Below are positions 28,201 to 36,599 of a stretch of 64,000 nt of DNA, piece by piece. The DNA is taken from assembly GCF_013520985.1 (NCBI RefSeq), contig NZ_JACDTY010000005.1:186001-250000 (forward strand), written 5' to 3'. The DNA comes from Mesorhizobium neociceri (GTDB lineage: Bacteria; Pseudomonadota; Alphaproteobacteria; Rhizobiales; Rhizobiaceae). Below the pieces are notes generated by a model. That model made no database searches. It saw nothing but the letters and a program-made list of their open reading frames with translations, and was not told the DNA's origin. Made by a program: the position numbers and the translations under genes. The first letter of the stretch is position 1. Each line of letters begins with the position of its first letter.

Positions 28201-29730
28201 TCAGGTCGGCAGGTCTTCCAGCGGCAGCGATATTTCGGCGAAGACGCCTTCGCTGCGGAATTCGTGCACCACCTCGCTGGACAAAACCTTGGCGAGGCTG
28301 CGGCGGATCAGGATTGAGCCGAAGCCCTGGCGTTCCGGCGGCTGGACCTGCGGCCCGTCGCTTTCAAGCCAGGTCAGCACGAGGCGTCGTGCGCCTTTCT
28401 TGCCCAGCGCCTTCCAGTCGACGTCGACCTTTCCCGAGCCCACCGACAGCGATCCGTACTGCAGCGCATTGCTGGCCAGTTCGTGCATGATCAGACCGAG
28501 CCCCACCGCCTGGTCGGGCGAAAGCAGCAGGTCGGGGCCTGAAATCGCGATGCGCGGCTGTTCGGCAGCGTCGAACGGCTTGACCTCGATCTGCATCAAT
28601 TCGCGAATGCCGATGCCGCGCCATTCGCGATCGGACAGCAGGTTATGGGCAGCCCCCAGCGCTTGCAGCCTGGCGCCGAAGGCTTCGAGGAATTCGCTTG
28701 GGCGGCGGGCATGGCGAACGGTCTGCGTCGCCAGCGCCTGCACGGTGGCCAGCGTGTTCTTGACCCGGTGGTTGAGCTCGCGCAGCAACAGCCTTTGCCG
28801 CTCCTCACCGAGCTTGCGTTCCGATATGTCGTAGTTGACACCGAAGATCAGCGTCGGTTTGCCCTCGCCGTCGCGCTCGATGACGCGGCCGCGGGTGGCT
28901 ATCCAGCGCGGCGGATCGAAGCCCTTGACCCGGTATTCGCCGAAATAATCGTCGCTGCCGGTCAGGGCGTCACGAAAGCGCGTCTCGGTCTGGTAGACAT
29001 CGCGGGGGTCGATGGCGCCCAGAATGTCTCGCGCCCGCAGCCGGTTCGAGCGCGGCAGGTTGAACAGCTCCGACAGGCGCACATCGCATTCGATCATGTC
29101 GGTGCGGATATCCCAAGCCCAACTCGCGAGCGAGGCGGCATCGAGCGCAATGGCGCGGCGTTTTTCCTCCTGCGCCAAAGCCGCCTCGGCAATGGCGCCG
29201 CTGCGGGTCGCGTCCTTGAGCGTAAACAGACTGGCGGCGAGGTCGGCCAGCGCCTTCAGTTGGTCGAGCGCCGCGGTGGACGGAAAGTCGTGCGGCTCGC
29301 GGTCAAGCACGCACACGGTTCCGATGCGGGCACCGGCCACCACCACCGGCGCGCCGACGTAGAAGCGGACATGATGCTCGCCGGTGACCAGGGGGTTGCG
29401 GAAGAAGCGGGGGTCGATGCGGGCATCGGTCACCACCATCGGCTCGTCGCCGGCCGCAATGGCGTGGGCGCAGAACGATATGTCGGTGGCGGTTTCGGTC
29501 TCGTTGAGGCCAACACAAGACTTGAACCACTGGCGCTCGGTATCGAGCAGCGTGACGAGCGCAATGGGCGCCTGCATCACGACGGCGGCAAGACCGGCGA
29601 TGCGATCGAAGTCGGGGTCGGAGGCCGTGTCTATCGCGTCAAGCCCGTGCAGCACGGCAAGCCGCTCCGGCGCCGCCACGGCATGGCGGACCTCGACCGG
29701 CAGACCTGTTTTCTGTACCTTGCTATCCAC
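28201..29730 (-). CDS. GAF-PAS-HWE sensor kinase
   Basis: A 509-residue soluble kinase. GAF (residues about 30-170, IALVTLLDTERQWFKSCVGL and SFCAHAI), PAS (195-310), HWE core with His321 in LLRELNHRVKNTLATVQALATQT, and ATP-binding motifs (MHELASNALQYGSL; GFGSILIRRSLA). GTG 29730 is preferred, with GAGGGGG upstream. The frame stays open for 61 more residues without a ribosome site. It is the third HWE-type kinase within 10 kb of phyR and a candidate PhyR kinase; the GAF type resembles light/redox sensors but no chromophore can be assigned. Confidence 0.87.
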   Translation of the reverse strand: MDSKVQKTGLPVEVRHAVAAPERLAVLHGLDAIDTASDPDFDRIAGLAAVVMQAPIALVTLLDTERQWFKSCVGLNETETATDISFCAHAIAAGDEPMVVTDARIDPRFFRNPLVTGEHHVRFYVGAPVVVAGARIGTVCVLDREPHDFPSTAALDQLKALADLAASLFTLKDATRSGAIAEAALAQEEKRRAIALDAASLASWAWDIRTDMIECDVRLSELFNLPRSNRLRARDILGAIDPRDVYQTETRFRDALTGSDDYFGEYRVKGFDPPRWIATRGRVIERDGEGKPTLIFGVNYDISERKLGEERQRLLLRELNHRVKNTLATVQALATQTVRHARRPSEFLEAFGARLQALGAAHNLLSDREWRGIGIRELMQIEVKPFDAAEQPRIAISGPDLLLSPDQAVGLGLIMHELASNALQYGSLSVGSGKVDVDWKALGKKGARRLVLTWLESDGPQVQPPERQGFGSILIRRSLAKVLSSEVVHEFRSEGVFAEISLPLEDLPT

Positions 29731-29793
29731 CAAGCCCCCTCGCTTGCAGGCCCCGTCCGCCGTGGCGAGCGTCTGGCGCAGCCGTCGGGACCC

Positions 29794-29818
29794 GGAACTT
29801 TTGTAGCAAGCAATCGTT
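29794..29818 (+). promoter_or_regulatory. EcfG-type promoter (GGAAC-N16-CGTT)
   Basis: GGAAC (29794-29798), 16 bases, CGTT (29815-29818), 69 bases before the 64-residue membrane protein gene. Confidence 0.78.
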
Positions 29819-29887
29819 ACCCGACCATGTTTCGCCAGCCATGGTTCTATCGACCATGCGTGCAGCCGAATGATAGGAACGCCGCCA

Positions 29888-30082
29888 ATGACCAAGATCA
29901 TCCCTGAGAACAAAGCCCGTCAGGGTCGCTGGGGTTGGCATGGCCTGCGCATTCTGATCGCAGCGCTGCTGCTGGCCTTCATCGCCTGGGGCATCGCCGA
30001 GATTTATGGCGAGAAGATCCGCAACAACGCTCCCGCCAACCAGAGCGCGCCCGTCAGCCAGGGGCAGCCGGCCGGCGGCTAA
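29888..30082 (+). CDS. Small membrane protein, 64 aa, under EcfG promoter
   Basis: A basic N-terminus (TKIIPENKARQGRWGWHG), one membrane helix (LRILIAALLLAFIAWGIAEIYG) and a short polar Gln/Pro-rich periplasmic tail. AGGAAC lies before ATG 29888; an earlier in-frame ATG at 29870 sits upstream of that site. No family recognised. The promoter suggests stress induction. Confidence 0.7.
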   Translation: MTKIIPENKARQGRWGWHGLRILIAALLLAFIAWGIAEIYGEKIRNNAPANQSAPVSQGQPAGG

Positions 30083-30108
30083 ATCGCCCCTCGTCTTCGG
30101 CGCCAGCA

Positions 30109-31029
30109 TCAGGCAGCCTTTGCCTGGGCGGCACGCGCCGGCACCAGAACTTTCAACGCGCCGGGATGAATCTGCACAGCTGTTTCGCGCTCCAGCTTGA
30201 CCAGTTCGCCGTCGATGACGGCGCCGAACTTCTTGCTTCCCGTGTGGATTTTCACAACTGCCTTGTCGGCCTGATGGATTTCGACATGGTCGCTGTCGCG
30301 CCATCTGCCGCGCGCCATGTCGAAAAGAGCCCTGGCCAGTTGGCCGCGTTGCCGCGCCACGGTGACATAGATGCCCAGCACGCCGCCGGCAGGATTGTCG
30401 GCATAGGGCAGGTGACCCTCGCCGAACAGATTGTTGGAGATGCCGATGCCGCTGATGCGGGTCACGATCTCGGCGTCGCCGACCGTCAATGTCACCTTCA
30501 TGGCGGGCGGATTGTTGATCGTCGTCCAGGCGGCTTTCGCCGAAGCACGGATCTTTCCCAGGCGCGAGGCGAACTCCATATTGTCGCGCAGCTTCACCAT
30601 CCTGGCATGCAGGCCGATGGAGAATTGATGCACGAAGGGTCGGCCATTGGCGCTGGCGATGTCGACCGCGATGACCTCGCCGTCGGCAAAGGAAGTCAGG
30701 GCTCCTTCGAGGGTCTGCGGAATGCCCAGGCCGCGGGCGAACAAGTTCATGGTCCCTGCAGGCAGGACAGCCAAGGCTTTCTTGCCATTCATCAGCCGCG
30801 CCGCAGCGGCCGAAATGGTGCCGTCGCCGCCGCCAGCCAGGACGACATCTATGCCACGCCGCGAAGCGACCTTGTCCAGTGCAGCGACAATGTCGCTGCC
30901 AGCGACGACATTAATGTCGACGGTATGGCCAGCCGCCTCAAGCGTCTGGCGCATCCGGTCGGAAAACGCGGATAGATCGGTCGTCCGCATGGTGCCGCCG
31001 TCCCGGTTCAGCACCGCTGCAAATCGCAT
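30109..31029 (-). CDS. Diacylglycerol/sphingolipid kinase-like protein under EcfG promoter
   Basis: A 306-residue YegS/LCB5-family protein. The catalytic nucleotide-binding loop is GGGDGT (66-71), followed by LPAGTMNLFARGLGIP, the DAGK active-site strand, and a C-terminal beta-sandwich domain (GVLGIYVTVARQ, IDGELV). It probably phosphorylates a membrane lipid or sphingosine-like substrate; the substrate is unknown. A minus-strand EcfG promoter lies 50 bases upstream, linking lipid phosphorylation to stress. Confidence 0.85.
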   Translation of the reverse strand: MRFAAVLNRDGGTMRTTDLSAFSDRMRQTLEAAGHTVDINVVAGSDIVAALDKVASRRGIDVVLAGGGDGTISAAAARLMNGKKALAVLPAGTMNLFARGLGIPQTLEGALTSFADGEVIAVDIASANGRPFVHQFSIGLHARMVKLRDNMEFASRLGKIRASAKAAWTTINNPPAMKVTLTVGDAEIVTRISGIGISNNLFGEGHLPYADNPAGGVLGIYVTVARQRGQLARALFDMARGRWRDSDHVEIHQADKAVVKIHTGSKKFGAVIDGELVKLERETAVQIHPGALKVLVPARAAQAKAA

Positions 31030-31079
31030 GCCCCACTCCGTATTCTTCAGTGGGCCGGATTGGTCCAGCCGTGGGCTGA

Positions 31080-31104
31080 AACGCCCCGGTCGGGCAAAGG
31101 TTCC
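31080..31104 (-). promoter_or_regulatory. EcfG-type promoter (GGAAC-N16-CGTT)
   Basis: Minus-strand GGAAC (31104-31100), 16 bases, CGTT (31083-31080); directs the lipid-kinase-like gene. Confidence 0.82.
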
Positions 31105-31173
31105 GCAGGTCAGCCGAAAATGTCGCGCGATTCCACGGACTTGCCTGAGGCATCCGATGCCCCTCGTTTTTTC

Positions 31174-31198
31174 GGAACAAGCGCCTTGTCACAACGTT
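31174..31198 (+). promoter_or_regulatory. EcfG-type promoter (GGAAC-N16-CGTT)
   Basis: GGAAC (31174-31178), 16 bases, CGTT (31195-31198), 86 bases before the PRC-barrel gene and divergent from the promoter at 31080-31104. Confidence 0.82.
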
Positions 31199-31284
31199 GT
31201 GATCCTATTGGAGGCGCCGCTTTCGGTCTCCCGGCAACGGTTTGCCGGTTGCGGCGCGCACGATCAGGCAAGAGGAGACTTATC

Positions 31285-32613
31285 ATGATCCGCACTCTTT
31301 TCGCGACAACCGCGCTTGCAACGCTGATTGCCACCGGCGCGTTCGCGCAGTCAACGACGGCCCCGGCGACAAGCCCTGCGCCGGCTGAAGCCCCCGCCAC
31401 CATTGCTCCGGCGCCGCAGCAGGCCGAAGGTGCCTTGATGACCAATATCATCGGCGAATCCGTCTATAACGGCACCGGTGATGACGCGCAGAAGATCGGC
31501 GACGTCAGTGATGTCGTCTTCGATGAAAACGGCCAGGCGAAATCCGCCATTATCGGCGTCGGCGGCTTCCTCGGCATAGGCAGCAAGAACGTCGCCTTCG
31601 ACTACGGCAAGTTGCAATGGGTCGAGAGGAATGGTGACCGCTGGCTCGTCGCCGAGACGACGAAGGAAGCGCTGACGGCGCTGCCCGACTTTGACCGTAA
31701 GCCTTACGATCCGGCCCCGGCGCCTGCTTCCACGGCGCAGAGCGACCCGCAAAAGCCGGTTGATCTCAACGCCGCGCCGTCCGAGCCGGCGGTGAAACGC
31801 GCCGACGGCAATCTCGCCACCAACATCATCGGCGAGAACGTCTACAATGGCACCGCCGACGATGCCCAGAATATCGGTGACGTCAACGACATCGTGCTGA
31901 CCAAGGAGGGCAAGGCGCAATCACTGGTGATTGGCGTCGGTGGCTTCCTCGGCCTGGGTGAAAAGAATGTCACCTATGATTTCGCCAAGGCCGAGTGGGC
32001 GGAGAAAAACGGCGATCGCTGGCTGGTGGCGCACACCACGAAGGAGGAACTGCAGGCACAGCCTGATTTTGACCGCAAGCCCTATGATCCGGCGCCGGTG
32101 ACGACGATGTCCGACGCCGGGACGCCGGCTGCACCAGCAACCACGGCCCCTGCGGCGACCGCTCCGGCTGAGACGGCTGCTCCGGCGCCGATGGACAAGA
32201 CAGCCGAGGCGCCGGCGGCCGAGTCACCGGATGTGAAGGCCACCGATCCGACGCAGACGGCGGCGATCGACAAGTCGACCCTGACCGAGATGCCGGTCGG
32301 CGAGATCAGGGGCGACGATCTGAAAGGCACAACAGTCTACGGCGCCGATGACGCCAAGGTCGGCGAGATCGGTGACGTCGTGCTGGCGCCCGACAGCAAG
32401 CCCGATGCGGTCATCGTCGATGTCGGCGGCTTCCTCGGCATCGGCGCCAAGGAGGTCGCGGTCGGCATGGACAAGCTCAAATTCATGACCGACAAGGACG
32501 GCAAGAAGTATCTCTATACCAACTTCACCAAGGAGCAGCTGCAGGCGCAGGCCGCCTACGACAAGGGCAGCTATGCCGAGAAGCGGGATGAGCAGCGGAT
32601 GATGGTGCAGTAA
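31285..32613 (+). CDS. Exported protein with three PRC-barrel domains
   Basis: A 442-residue protein: signal peptide 1-22 (cleavage after AFAQ), then three PRC-barrel units near residues 50-145, 175-270 and 335-435, joined by Pro/Ala/Thr-rich linkers. Units share VxNGTxDDAQxIGDVxDxV, VGGFLGIG and a KxxLxALPDFDRKPYDPAP tail; unit 3 diverges. PRC barrels bind or scaffold other proteins. GAGGAG precedes ATG 31285. Placement under an EcfG promoter suggests a periplasmic stress role. Confidence 0.87.
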   Translation: MIRTLFATTALATLIATGAFAQSTTAPATSPAPAEAPATIAPAPQQAEGALMTNIIGESVYNGTGDDAQKIGDVSDVVFDENGQAKSAIIGVGGFLGIGSKNVAFDYGKLQWVERNGDRWLVAETTKEALTALPDFDRKPYDPAPAPASTAQSDPQKPVDLNAAPSEPAVKRADGNLATNIIGENVYNGTADDAQNIGDVNDIVLTKEGKAQSLVIGVGGFLGLGEKNVTYDFAKAEWAEKNGDRWLVAHTTKEELQAQPDFDRKPYDPAPVTTMSDAGTPAAPATTAPAATAPAETAAPAPMDKTAEAPAAESPDVKATDPTQTAAIDKSTLTEMPVGEIRGDDLKGTTVYGADDAKVGEIGDVVLAPDSKPDAVIVDVGGFLGIGAKEVAVGMDKLKFMTDKDGKKYLYTNFTKEQLQAQAAYDKGSYAEKRDEQRMMVQ

Positions 32614-32635
32614 GGAAGGGAATAGGGCAGGGATT

Positions 32636-32697
32636 AGGCAGTAGGCGAAGAATAGGTGGCTAAGCATCGAGCCGCCGAGATTTACTGCCTACTGCCT
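32636..32697. terminator. Inverted repeat between convergent genes
   Basis: AGGCAGTAGGC (32636-32646) pairs with GCCTACTGCCT (32687-32697), with an inner GGTGGCT/AGCCGCC stem. It lies between the PRC-barrel and sulfatase-family genes and includes the stop codon of the latter. No T-tract, so a terminator role is tentative. Confidence 0.45.
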
Positions 32698-34236
32698 ACC
32701 CACATACCCAACCACGCCATCATCCGTCAGTTCCGCCAGTGCTACGGACTGGTCGAGATGTTCGGCGCGCCAGGCAAGAAGCCGCTCCGCGAATTCGACC
32801 CGCACGCTAAGATACTTCGGATCGGCGGCAACATTGGTCAGTTCGCCCGGATCCTTTTTCAGATCGAACAGCAGCGGCGGCAGGCCGCCGCCGAAATGCA
32901 CGTATTTGAAGTCTTCCGTTCGGATGACGGCCAGATTGCATCGGCGCGAGCCGATGCCGAAATGCCGCTCGGCTTCACCACTGGCAATCGAGCGGAAATC
33001 GAACTCCCAATGCGCCGCGTCGCGCCAGTCTTTGGGCGGTTCGCTTTCCAGAAACGGTTTTAGCGAGTGGCCGTCGAGATGCGGCTGGGCGTCGGCATCC
33101 AGCAGATCGAGCAAGGTCGGGAAGATGTCGACAGCCTCGGTGAAGTGGTCGACGGTCGAACCGGCTGCATTGCCGCGGCGCGGGTCGCGGACAATCAGCG
33201 GGATGTGATAGCTGCCATCGAAGAAGCCGCCTTTGCCCAGCATGAAATGATCGCCCATCATTTCGGCATGGTCCGATGTCAGCACGATGATCGTGTCGTC
33301 CCAGGCGCCAGCGGCATTGAGTGCCTGCCAGATGCGTCCAAGCTGCGCGTCGACCTCCGACATCATGCCGTAATAGATCGCTCGGATGGCGCGGAGATTG
33401 TCGTCGCCCCAGTCGCGCACATTGCCGTTAGCGCCGGGACGGAAGCTCTTCCGCTTCTGACGACCGAGATCGTAAGCCAGATAGGGATGGCTCTGCGCCT
33501 CCGCCTGCCAGCTTTCAGCGCGGCGAAAGGCTGGGCCGTCAGCCGCTTCATAAAGCGTGTTGTAGGGCGCCGGCACGATGAAGGGCGGATGTGGGCTGAT
33601 GAAGGAGACATGCGCGAACCATGCCGTATCCTGCTCGTCCAGCCAGCGCATGAACTCGCCGGCGAGGAACGCGGTCGGCGTTTCGTCCCTGGAATAGACA
33701 GGCGGCGCGTTGGTCACGGCGTCGCCAACCTGTTCGCAGACAGGGCGATGAATGCCGGGAGAGCCGGCGCTGGTGTCGACGCCACGCGCCTTCAGCCATG
33801 AGAGCCACGGTTTCTGATGCTCGGGCAGGAACTGGCGCACGCTGAAGCCGGGCAGCACGCCCTCATAGCTTTTCAGGCGGGGGTCGCCCGGCGCCATTGT
33901 GCGTGGATCGGACGAGACGTCGGTGTAGCCGAACAAAGTCGGATCATAGCCGAGGGCGCGAGCCGATAGCGCGATGTTGCCGTGGCGGGCGTCGAGCGGC
34001 GTGCCGTTGCGGCAGACACGGTTGTTCATCTGGTAGAGGCCGGTGTAGAGGCAGGCGCGGGCCGGCGAGCAGGGCGCCGCGCCGCCGTAATGCCGGTTGA
34101 AAAGGACGCCCTCGGCAGCGAGTGCATCGGCATTCGGTGTCTTCACCACGGGATGGCCGGCAGCCGACAGGCAATCGCCGCGCCACTGGTCGCAGGAGAT
34201 CAGGAGGATGTTCGGGCGTCTGCTTTTCGCGGCCAA
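32689..34236 (-). CDS. Alkaline phosphatase superfamily hydrolase (phosphonate monoester hydrolase/arylsulfatase type)
   Basis: A 515-residue enzyme. The N-terminal metal site is NILLISCDQWRGD. The formylglycine motif C-S-P-A-R (Cys56 to Arg60, then LYTG) predicts Cys56 conversion to formylglycine. C-terminal metal ligands lie in TSDHAEMMGDH, and KYVHFGGGLPPLLFDLKKDPGE follows. The overall pattern (LYQMNNRVCRNGTPLDARH, GYTDVSSDPRT) closely resembles rhizobial phosphonate monoester hydrolase more than classical sulfatases. No signal peptide, so cytoplasmic. TTG start with AGGATAG upstream. Confidence 0.82.
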   Translation of the reverse strand: MAAKSRRPNILLISCDQWRGDCLSAAGHPVVKTPNADALAAEGVLFNRHYGGAAPCSPARACLYTGLYQMNNRVCRNGTPLDARHGNIALSARALGYDPTLFGYTDVSSDPRTMAPGDPRLKSYEGVLPGFSVRQFLPEHQKPWLSWLKARGVDTSAGSPGIHRPVCEQVGDAVTNAPPVYSRDETPTAFLAGEFMRWLDEQDTAWFAHVSFISPHPPFIVPAPYNTLYEAADGPAFRRAESWQAEAQSHPYLAYDLGRQKRKSFRPGANGNVRDWGDDNLRAIRAIYYGMMSEVDAQLGRIWQALNAAGAWDDTIIVLTSDHAEMMGDHFMLGKGGFFDGSYHIPLIVRDPRRGNAAGSTVDHFTEAVDIFPTLLDLLDADAQPHLDGHSLKPFLESEPPKDWRDAAHWEFDFRSIASGEAERHFGIGSRRCNLAVIRTEDFKYVHFGGGLPPLLFDLKKDPGELTNVAADPKYLSVRVEFAERLLAWRAEHLDQSVALAELTDDGVVGYVGRQ

Positions 34237-34455
34237 TGCTCTATCCTGTCACGTCGGGAAGACGTTCAATGAACCGGATTCTGGCGGCGGCGCAAGCCTG
34301 TCTCGCTCCCGCTGAAATGGTGAACGAAAATTTTCTGTCGTTCACTATTAGGATACAGTCCATTCTGAGTTTGCCGCCTTTGCCATTGCCGGGCGGACCC
34401 TCATATAGGCGTGGACAGCGGCAAGGGCCGCAAACACCAAGGGAAGGAGCAAGAC

Positions 34456-35388
34456 ATGCTCGACCAGATCAAGGGCCTGCATCACGTCACGTCAATGGCC
34501 GGCGATGCGCGCCAGAACAATGATTTCTTCACCCACAAGCTCGGCCTGCGCCGGGTCAAGAAGACCGTCAACTTCGACGCGCCCGACGTCTACCATCTCT
34601 ACTATGGCGACGAGCACGGCACGCCGGGCTCGGTGATGACCTATTTTCCGTTCCCGGACATTGCCAGGGGCCGCCATGGCGTCGGCGAGGTTGGCACCAC
34701 GGCCTATTCGGTGCCGGCGGGCACCCTTGGCTATTGGGAAAAGCGCTTTGCCGATGAAGGCGTTTCCGGCCTCTCGCGCGAAGATACGTTCGGCGAGAAG
34801 CGGCTGGCCTTTGCCGGTCCCGACGGCGACGGTTTCGCGCTGGTCGAAGACAAGGCTGACAGCCGCGCGCCGTGGTTGAAGGGCGGTATTCCCGCCGACG
34901 AAGCGATCCGTGGCTTCCACTCGGTGTCGCTGCGGCTCAAGGATGGCGGCGCCACCGAGGAGCTGTTGAAGTTCATGGGGTATGAGGAAGTCGACAAATC
35001 AGGCAATGTCAGCCGGCTCGCCATCAAGAACGGCAATGGCGCCGATGTCGTCGACATCGAATCGCTGCCGACGGCTGGCTTTGCCAATCTCGGCGCCGGC
35101 TCGGTCCACCATGTCGCCTTCGCGGTGGAGAACCGCGCCAAGCAGCTCGAAGTGCGCAAGGCGCTGATCGATACGGGCTATGGCGTGACGCCGGTGATCG
35201 ACCGCGACTACTTCTGGGCGATCTACTTCCGCACGCCGGGCGGCGTATTGTTCGAAGTCGCCACCACCGAACCGGGCTTCGACCGTGACGAGGACACCGC
35301 GCATCTCGGCGAGGCGCTGAAACTGCCGACGCAGCATCAGCATCTCAGACCCTATCTCGAACAGCATCTGCAGAAGCTGGAAGGCTGA
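34456..35388 (+). CDS. Ring-cleaving dioxygenase of the glyoxalase fold (MhqO-like)
   Basis: A 310-residue protein of two vicinal-oxygen-chelate modules. Candidate metal ligands are His in KGLHHVTSMAG, His in SVHHVAFAVENR and Glu in VLFEVATTEPGF. The fold start LHHVTSMAGDARQNNDFF matches MhqO/YkcA-type hydroquinone dioxygenases. AAGGAGC precedes ATG 34456; an in-frame ATG at 34411 is further upstream. It forms an operon with an MhqD-like esterase, suggesting detoxification of quinones or hydroquinones. Confidence 0.83.
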   Translation: MLDQIKGLHHVTSMAGDARQNNDFFTHKLGLRRVKKTVNFDAPDVYHLYYGDEHGTPGSVMTYFPFPDIARGRHGVGEVGTTAYSVPAGTLGYWEKRFADEGVSGLSREDTFGEKRLAFAGPDGDGFALVEDKADSRAPWLKGGIPADEAIRGFHSVSLRLKDGGATEELLKFMGYEEVDKSGNVSRLAIKNGNGADVVDIESLPTAGFANLGAGSVHHVAFAVENRAKQLEVRKALIDTGYGVTPVIDRDYFWAIYFRTPGGVLFEVATTEPGFDRDEDTAHLGEALKLPTQHQHLRPYLEQHLQKLEG

Positions 35389-35393
35389 AGACG

Positions 35394-36026
35394 ATGAGCA
35401 AGGACTCTTACATCCACAAGGCGCTGCCGGGTTCGCCCGGCGGCCCGCTGCTTTTCGTCTTCCACGGCACCGGGGCCGACGAGAGCCAGTTGCTGTCGCT
35501 GGGGCGCGACCTCGCGCCCCAGGCGACCATCATCTCACCGCGCGGCGATGTTTCCGAATACGGTGCGGCGCGCTTCTTCCGCCGCACCGGCGAGGGTGTC
35601 TACGACATGGACGACCTCGGCCGGGCGACCGGCAAGATGGCCGGTTTCATCAAGGCGCAGATTGCGGCGGCAAAGCCGTCTTCGGTGCTGGGCCTCGGCT
35701 ATTCCAACGGTGCCAACATCCTGGCTTCGGTGGTGTTTGCCGCGCCCGATCTGTTCGATGCGGCGGTGCTGATGCACCCGTTGATCCCGTTCGAACCTGA
35801 GGTGAAGGGCAGCCTTGCCGGCCGCCGCATCCTGGTCACCGCGGGCAAGCGCGACCCGATCTGCCCGCCCAATCTGACCTCGCGGCTGGAGGCTTATTTG
35901 CGTGCCGATGGCGCCGATGTCACAGTGGAATGGCACGATGGCGGCCACGAGGTGCGGCCAAACGAGATCGAAGCGGCAAGGCGGCTTTTCGCCGCTGCGC
36001 CGGTTGAAGGAGCAAGCAATGGCTGA
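35394..36026 (+). CDS. Alpha/beta-hydrolase, phospholipase/carboxylesterase family (MhqD-like)
   Basis: A 210-residue esterase with the oxyanion region VFHGTGADE, nucleophile Ser104 in GLGYSNGAN, Asp154 (AGKRDPICP) and His185 (HDGGHEV) as catalytic triad. It starts 5 bases after the dioxygenase stop. In Bacillus, mhqD and mhqO are co-induced by quinones and catechols; the same pairing here supports an electrophile-response operon. No MhqR-like regulator is adjacent. Confidence 0.85.
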   Translation: MSKDSYIHKALPGSPGGPLLFVFHGTGADESQLLSLGRDLAPQATIISPRGDVSEYGAARFFRRTGEGVYDMDDLGRATGKMAGFIKAQIAAAKPSSVLGLGYSNGANILASVVFAAPDLFDAAVLMHPLIPFEPEVKGSLAGRRILVTAGKRDPICPPNLTSRLEAYLRADGADVTVEWHDGGHEVRPNEIEAARRLFAAAPVEGASNG

Positions 36027-36318
36027 CCAATTGCCGGAGATCGAACTCGAGGACCGCGGCTCGAAGGGCCGCTATGTCCTGCGAGGGGCGGGCGGCGCCG
36101 AGGCGGAGATGACCTTCACCAAGATCGGCGAGCACCAGATCATCATCGATCACACCGAAGTGCCGGACGCGTTTCGCGGCCAAGGCGCCGGGCTTCGGCT
36201 CGTCACCCGCGCTGTCGAGGATGCGCGGGTGTCGGGCAAGAAGATCATCCCGCTCTGCCCGTTCGCCAACGCCCAGTTCCGCCGCCATCCGGAATGGGCC
36301 GATGTGCTGAAGCAATAG
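36019..36318 (+). CDS. GNAT-family N-acetyltransferase, short YjdJ-like
   Basis: A 99-residue protein whose start overlaps the esterase gene by 8 bases. It has the acetyl-CoA-binding segment VPDAFRGQGAGLRLVTRAVEDAR (R-x-x-G-x-G/A) and the closing FANAQFRRHPEWADVL, as in minimal YjdJ/NATD1-type acetyltransferases. GAAGGAG precedes the ATG. Substrate unknown; cotranscription with the quinone-type operon is likely. Confidence 0.82.
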   Translation: MADQLPEIELEDRGSKGRYVLRGAGGAEAEMTFTKIGEHQIIIDHTEVPDAFRGQGAGLRLVTRAVEDARVSGKKIIPLCPFANAQFRRHPEWADVLKQ

Positions 36319-36327
36319 GCCTCTTTG

Positions 36328-36473
36328 CCTTCTCCCCTTGTGGGAGAAGGTGGATCGGCGCGCAGCGCCGAGACGGTTGAGGGGTGCGTGAAAGATCACG
36401 GTTCTTGCCAAGCTGGAACACCCCTCATCCGACTTCGCTTCGCGAGGCCACCTTCTCCCACAAGGGGAGAAGG
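36328..36473. repeat. Large inverted repeat, family C (ccttctcccc...)
   Basis: Left arm ccttctccccttgtgggaga (36328 on) returns as tctcccacaaggggagaagg (to 36473), about 145 bases end to end; the centre holds further short inverted pairs. It fills much of the gap between the GNAT and dipeptidase genes. The rest of the gap (36474-36599) shows nothing clear. Confidence 0.75.
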
Positions 36474-36599
36474 GATAAGCCAGCCGCTCAGCCACAAGAG
36501 CGAACACGTCTCTGGCATTTGCGCAGTTCGGCCTTCTTGCCTAAGTACACAGTTCGCTGCGGTTCGTCCGCTCCTGCCAACTGACCGAATGGCTTCCTG

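Noticed and set aside
36415..36439. A near EcfG promoter, GGAAC-N16-CGCT
   Set aside because: The -10 element is not CGTT and the match lies inside an inverted repeat, not in front of a gene at a suitable distance.
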